From positions 1 to 5,891 of the forward strand of contig JAPOYQ010000203.1 in the NCBI GenBank assembly GCA_026706505.1: a DNA stretch of 5,891 bases, read 5' to 3'. Below are positions 5,793 through 5,891 of this stretch, piece by piece. The first letter of the stretch is position 1. The number at the start of each line of letters is the position of its first letter. The position numbers were made by a program, and so were the translations under genes. Under the pieces are notes generated by a model. It worked only from the letters and a program-made list of their open reading frames with translations. It searched no databases and was not told the DNA's origin. The DNA comes from Gemmatimonadota bacterium (GTDB lineage Bacteria > Latescibacterota > UBA2968 > UBA8231).

Positions 5793-5891
5793 TTATTGCG
5801 AATCGGCCTTTTCCTCGATGATTAGCACTTCATTTACCGGAACCTGTTCTAATCGCTGTACCAGACCACTGGGCCATCGCGCCTCTACAAA
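5793..5891 (-). CDS. C-terminus of ASPIC/UnbV (CRTAC1-like) protein, 5' end outside window
   Basis: The last 32 residues of a protein read in from the window edge and end at the TAA at 5793-5795. The segment VEARWPSGLVQRLEQVPVNE followed by VLIIEE matches the signature of the ASPIC/UnbV domain, whose usual form is close to IEVRWPSGKVQ-LENVPANQ followed by a short beta strand and an acidic end. This domain normally sits at the C-terminus of secreted FG-GAP (VCBS) repeat proteins, where it follows a beta-propeller. The tail after it (KADSQ) is short, so no C-terminal sorting domain follows. The body of the protein, its signal peptide and any link to the membrane protein downstream cannot be judged here. 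The motif match is strong despite the short length. Confidence 0.8.
   Translation of the reverse strand, partial: FVEARWPSGLVQRLEQVPVNEVLIIEEKADSQ

Overview
All recognisable genes lie on the minus strand and read from high to low coordinates. The window looks like environmental bacterial DNA of moderate GC content. Two proteins carry lipobox-like export signals and two carry ordinary signal peptides, which fits a diderm (Gram-negative) host. The combination of an ASPIC/UnbV C-terminus, a DUF6785/DUF6784-type membrane protein, a CBM9-like secreted protein and a discoidin-like secreted protein is what I would expect in uncultured lineages such as Latescibacterota, Poribacteria or the Planctomycetota/Verrucomicrobiota group. 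That placement is an inference from gene content and is weak; no rRNA or marker gene is present.

Layout from right to left: (1) 5793-5891, the last 32 residues of an ASPIC/UnbV (CRTAC1-like) protein whose body lies outside the window; (2) a 105-bp gap with no clear promoter; (3) 3702-5687, a 661-residue polytopic membrane protein of the DUF6785/DUF6784 type; (4) a gap of about 200 bp (3505-3701) holding a strong sigma70-type promoter (TTGACA, 17 bp, TATATC) and two inverted repeats; (5) 2728-3504, a probable lipoprotein of unknown family; (6) a 201-bp gap (2527-2727) with a perfect Shine-Dalgarno (SD) in front of a three-codon mini-ORF, a terminator-like hairpin, and an SD held in a small hairpin loop; (7) 1597-2526, a secreted CBM9-like protein; (8) an 89-bp gap with a perfect 16-bp inverted repeat; (9) 1136-1507, a small lipoprotein with a GTG start; (10) 1-1096, the first 365 residues of a secreted discoidin-like protein that runs out of the window.

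The set suggests an envelope locus: one inner-membrane, transporter-like protein plus several exported, probably ligand-binding proteins. A role in capture or uptake of sugars or other polymers is plausible from the CBM9-like and discoidin-like folds, but no enzyme, TonB receptor or regulator is visible, so substrate and pathway remain unknown. The most unusual feature is the leader structure. Three consecutive exported-protein genes each have an inverted repeat at or beside the ribosome binding site. No tRNA, rRNA, CRISPR array, insertion sequence or convincing plus-strand gene was seen, and no gap exceeds 300 bp.
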